Assembly: GCA_001247695.2 (NCBI GenBank)
Contig: LGRX02035466.1
Location: 1 to 46,102, forward strand
Source of the DNA: Cymbomonas tetramitiformis
Lineage: Eukaryota; Chlorophyta; Pyramimonadophyceae; Pyramimonadales; Pyramimonadaceae
DNA: 46,102 nt
Direction of reading: 5' to 3'
Of this stretch, positions 43,387 to 46,102 are shown piece by piece (positions within the stretch are counted from its first letter, which is position 1; each line of letters opens with the position of its first letter). The notes below the pieces were generated by a model, which saw only the letters and a program-made list of their open reading frames with translations, was not told the origin of the DNA and searched no databases. The position numbers were made by a program, and so were the translations under genes.

Positions 43387-44734
43387 ATGTCTTTACCTTA
43401 TAGCCTTGCATTTGGTCTTCAAAAATTAAACGGATATTCCACCAACTATTATAGATTAGAAACAACAAATTTGACAAGAGTAGGTCCATATGGTGTAATT
43501 AAAGTAACTTTAAATTTACCTGTGAATTCTTTAATAAATATGAAAAGCCTAAGTTTGCATTGTCAAGGTCGCTAATGAAACTAATATTGCTTGTACCAAC
43601 GCTGCGGCACAACATGATGTAGTTATAACAACATTACCAAACGGTATAGAAAAACTTATTCAAAGGGTAGAAATTTACAGCGGTGGAATTCAAATTTCGA
43701 GTGGTATGCAACAATATTCAACGGTTTCAACTGTGTTGGATAATATAAATACAACGTTGAATAAAGAAGTTTCGTATCAAAGAGTTTTAAAAAATCAAGA
43801 AATAAATGTAAATACTGATGACTATTATACAGAATTACGACCATATATATTAAACAATTTTTTACAATTTATAGGCGAAGCAAGTCCAGACTATATTGAT
43901 ACATCATTATTACCAAGTATACAAATACGATTTTATATGCACGGTCCTGAAGTTTTAGGGGCATACCAAAAATCATTAGGAGCTGGAAATGGTTTTGCCG
44001 GAACTGGGGCAGCAGAACTGGCTGCAAATGCTTCTTGGGAATTACAAGATTTGCATTTTACAATTGAAACAATTACATTTTCAAATGGTGTTTATGATAG
44101 CGCCGTGGAACGTAAATTAAGAGAAGATTCATTTATTGAGGTGCCTTTTAAAAATTATTTTACATTCTTGGATTCCCAAACAAAAATGGACAAATCAACT
44201 AGATTTTCTTTATCTACTCAATGTTTAGATAATTTGTACGCCGTGCAAAGACCTTCAACTTATAATTCAACAAATGCAGGTTTGCATAAAATTGATAATA
44301 AAATTGGAGCAACTTATGTGCCGTCATATTTTAGATTTTATGCAGGAAAAATTCAATCTTTTCAATATAATATAAATTCACTTTATTATCCAAATTATAG
44401 AGCAACCGCTCTGGATGCCTTTAATTTACTAACTATAGGAAAAGCGGATAATTATTCTGTTGATTCTGGATGCAAAATAAATTCTTTGGAGAACTGGTAT
44501 AATTCTTATTGGACTGCTATGTTAAGGCTTAATATGCCTTCCGAAATGAATGTTCGTAGTCTTAGTGGCCTAGATACACGTGGTTTGAACTCTCAATTCT
44601 TCTTACAAACACAAGCGGGCACAGATGCTTTACAAGAAGCTATTCCCGGTGGTGATAACGAAACTTTTGTAATTTGTGAATGTACTTCTACACTTCGCAT
44701 AGGTATGGGTAGAATGATTGAAGTTGTTGTGTAA
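43387..44734 (+). pseudogene. Major capsid protein, element Y, frame broken
   Basis: Starts MSLPYSLAFGLQKLNGYSTN and ends GMGRMIEVVV. The frame breaks near 43570-43575 after LHCQGR; compared with element A, the offset fits two missing bases (or one extra). From there the sequence stays open to 44734 and includes IRFYMHGPEVLGA and ETITFSNGVYDSAV. Without the indel it would match the element A MCP along its whole length. The break is the only visible lesion. Confidence 0.85.
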
Positions 44735-44758
44735 AACTTATTTATTTATAAATAATAT

Positions 44759-45073
44759 ATGGTTGAACAAGCTGGACAAATCAATTCTAAAAATCTAGGA
44801 AAGTCTTTAGGGAAAATAAATGTTACTTTACCAAATTTAATGTTAACTTCAGGATTCAGAAGTCCTTCAATGATGATGATTCCTTGCAAAACAATTCAAG
44901 ATTTACGACCACCAGCAAGAGTTTCTAATGTGGACCCTATGTCAGGTTTCAAATCATATACATTAGGACACGGTGATAAAATTACAAAACAAAATGCTAT
45001 GTTTTCATTTCCCAATATTTATCCATTAAACAATAAATTACCGAAGCTTGCACCAACATTTTTTGTAAAATAA
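44759..45073 (+). CDS. Conserved post-MCP protein p105 (copy 2)
   Basis: 104 residues, MVEQAGQINSKNLGKSLGK. Shares LMLTSGFRSPSM, PCKTIQDLRPPA, SNV and LGHGDK with copy 1, and the end FFVK. Positioned 24 bp after the MCP and 29 bp before fibre-0. Intact. Confidence 0.75.
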   Translation: MVEQAGQINSKNLGKSLGKINVTLPNLMLTSGFRSPSMMMIPCKTIQDLRPPARVSNVDPMSGFKSYTLGHGDKITKQNAMFSFPNIYPLNNKLPKLAPTFFVK

Positions 45074-45102
45074 AAAATTTGTAATATAATATTATATATA
45101 TA

Positions 45103-45447
45103 ATGTCTTCTTTTGGAAATGATTTTGTTTTAGATAAGAATATTAAAGTTAATGACGGTGTGTTTATTGGTGCTAAAAATAAAGTAACAAGAACAACCTT
45201 GCAAATGATTGGAGCTAATATCATAATGGATATTGATGGAAGTCAAAGTGGTAACCCGGGTGTTACAAGTTTGAATATGGCTGCAAAAGAAAATAAAATG
45301 AAAGTTAGATTTGGAGGTTTGCCTATTGTAGAAACAAATAATGTTCCTCCGGTTGAAGAAATTACACAAGTAAATGGATTATATGTATTCAAAGCAGATC
45401 CAGCTGATAAATTTGGAACGGTGTTTATGAAACTTGCTCAACCGTAA
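45103..45447 (+). CDS. Fibre-0 (element Y)
   Basis: 114 residues, MSSFGNDFVLDKNIKVNDGV. Nearly colinear with 13362-13706, ending FMKLAQP in the same way. An ATTATATATATA stretch precedes the ATG. Intact, and followed 26 bp later by fibre-1. Confidence 0.8.
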   Translation: MSSFGNDFVLDKNIKVNDGVFIGAKNKVTRTTLQMIGANIIMDIDGSQSGNPGVTSLNMAAKENKMKVRFGGLPIVETNNVPPVEEITQVNGLYVFKADPADKFGTVFMKLAQP

Positions 45448-45473
45448 ATTTAAAACTTGTGTTATGATATATA

Positions 45474-46102
45474 ATGTCTTCATTCGGAAACAATGTAGTT
45501 GCAAGTACATTTAATGGAAATCAAACTCCATCCATAACTATTCCTGACCCTTTAACAATTAATCAAATAAATGTAAATCAAATAGGTGATAATTCAAATC
45601 CTTGTCAAACAATTCATATGGCTTCAGATTTTTTATATCAAAATGATATTGATTTTATTGATAATTCTGATGTAAATAATCAAAGAGAATTTATGAAGTT
45701 ACAAACTGACGGTGATTTAAATTTAGTGAATAATATCAATTTTTATGATTTTATTTTGAACAATCCTGCCAGTAAAGCAAAATTTTCTATAGGTTTGGAT
45801 GAACTTGATAGTTCTTTTGAAATTAAATCTTTAGACCCTGTTCCTCAAACAAGATTGAAAATAGGAGACAATGGTATCAATGAATGGTCCTTTATGCAAA
45901 CCACATTGAATGTAGAACCACTTGGAGCAGGTGTACTTTTAAATGATGGACCTTTAATTTTAAACACCGGTGATATTACTTTGAATTCTGGAAAATTTAT
46001 TGGTGACGGTTCTTTGCTTCAAAACCTTCCTTCCGGGGCTAACCAAAATTTACAATCTGTTACCGACCAAGGAAGTACAACTACAACGAATGATATTTCT
46101 TT
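45474..46102 (+). CDS. Fibre-1 (element Y), cut by the window end
   Basis: From ATG 45474 (MSSFGNNVVASTFNG) the frame is open to the last base, with the conserved shaft TINQINVNQIGDNSNP and LQNLPSGANQNLQSVTDQGS. About 209 residues are visible; the glycine-rich head repeats and distal domain would lie beyond the window. Very similar to 17249-19049 over the shared part. Confidence 0.85.
   Translation, partial: MSSFGNNVVASTFNGNQTPSITIPDPLTINQINVNQIGDNSNPCQTIHMASDFLYQNDIDFIDNSDVNNQREFMKLQTDGDLNLVNNINFYDFILNNPASKAKFSIGLDELDSSFEIKSLDPVPQTRLKIGDNGINEWSFMQTTLNVEPLGAGVLLNDGPLILNTGDITLNSGKFIGDGSLLQNLPSGANQNLQSVTDQGSTTTTNDIS

Noticed and set aside
1..46102. tRNA or rRNA genes
   Set aside because: No cloverleaf-like or rRNA-like segments were noticed; cannot be excluded without a covariance search.

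Overview
This AT-rich eukaryotic window is a nested, rearranged cluster of Maverick/Polinton-type elements (integrated DNA viruses). The diagnostic gene set is all here: a retroviral-type integrase with a D,D(35)E triad, a protein-primed family B DNA polymerase, an A32/FtsK-like packaging ATPase, a probable double-jelly-roll major capsid protein (MCP), a probable penton/minor capsid protein (mCP), fibre-like proteins, and long terminal inverted repeats (TIRs) whose tips begin 5'-AGTAGT. Several accessory genes resemble families shared with large nucleocytoplasmic DNA viruses: a DUF5871-like ssDNA-binding candidate, DUF5754-like proteins and a C5 DNA methyltransferase. The host cannot be named from this sequence. 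I saw no rRNA, tRNA or CRISPR array.

Layout. (A) 1-15355: a long element piece: small Cys/Gly protein, integrase-tail relic, ssDNA-binding candidate, integrase, frame-broken PolB, small proteins, ATPase, a GC-richer cargo zinc gene, truncated lipase, DUF5754-like, mCP, MCP, p105, fibre-0 and fibre-1. Fibre-1 is cut at 15356 by the TIR of another element. (B) 15356-19431: TIR with a SAP gene, then fibre-2, fibre-1 and fibre-0 on the minus strand, ending abruptly against a lipase pseudogene (19432-20090). (C) 20091-20707: the TIR end of a third element with a zinc gene, itself cut by (D). (D) 20708-31280: a 10.6-kb TIR-bounded chimera with two fibre cassettes head to head, an MCP fragment fused to a PolB fragment, then integrase and three small conserved genes and a right TIR. 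31281-31674: remnants of another TIR and of the zinc gene. (Y) 31675 to the window end: TIR with an F-box-like gene, the three small genes, a truncated integrase, an AT-rich satellite where PolB would be expected, coiled protein, ATPase, DNA methyltransferase, DUF5754-like gene, a GC-richer cargo island, lipase, mCP, MCP, p105, fibre-0 and the start of fibre-1.

Reconstructed element plan (inference from comparing copies): TIR containing one gene - pMTR - pMRK - pVRA - integrase/PolB - coiled protein - ATPase - variable cargo - lipase - DUF5754-like - p71 - mCP - MCP - p105 - fibre-0 - fibre-1 - fibre-2 - TIR containing one gene. Integrase and PolB handle insertion and replication. The ATPase packages DNA into a capsid built of MCP and mCP. 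The MSSFG-type proteins probably decorate vertices, and the lipase-like protein may act in entry. Most copies carry stops, frameshifts or truncations, so the cluster looks like old insertions in various states of decay.

The most unusual feature is the TIR-borne gene. The TIR arms are conserved, but the gene between them differs from copy to copy (SAP, zinc, RING, F-box-like, acidic-tailed), which suggests a swappable accessory-gene locus duplicated at both ends of each element.
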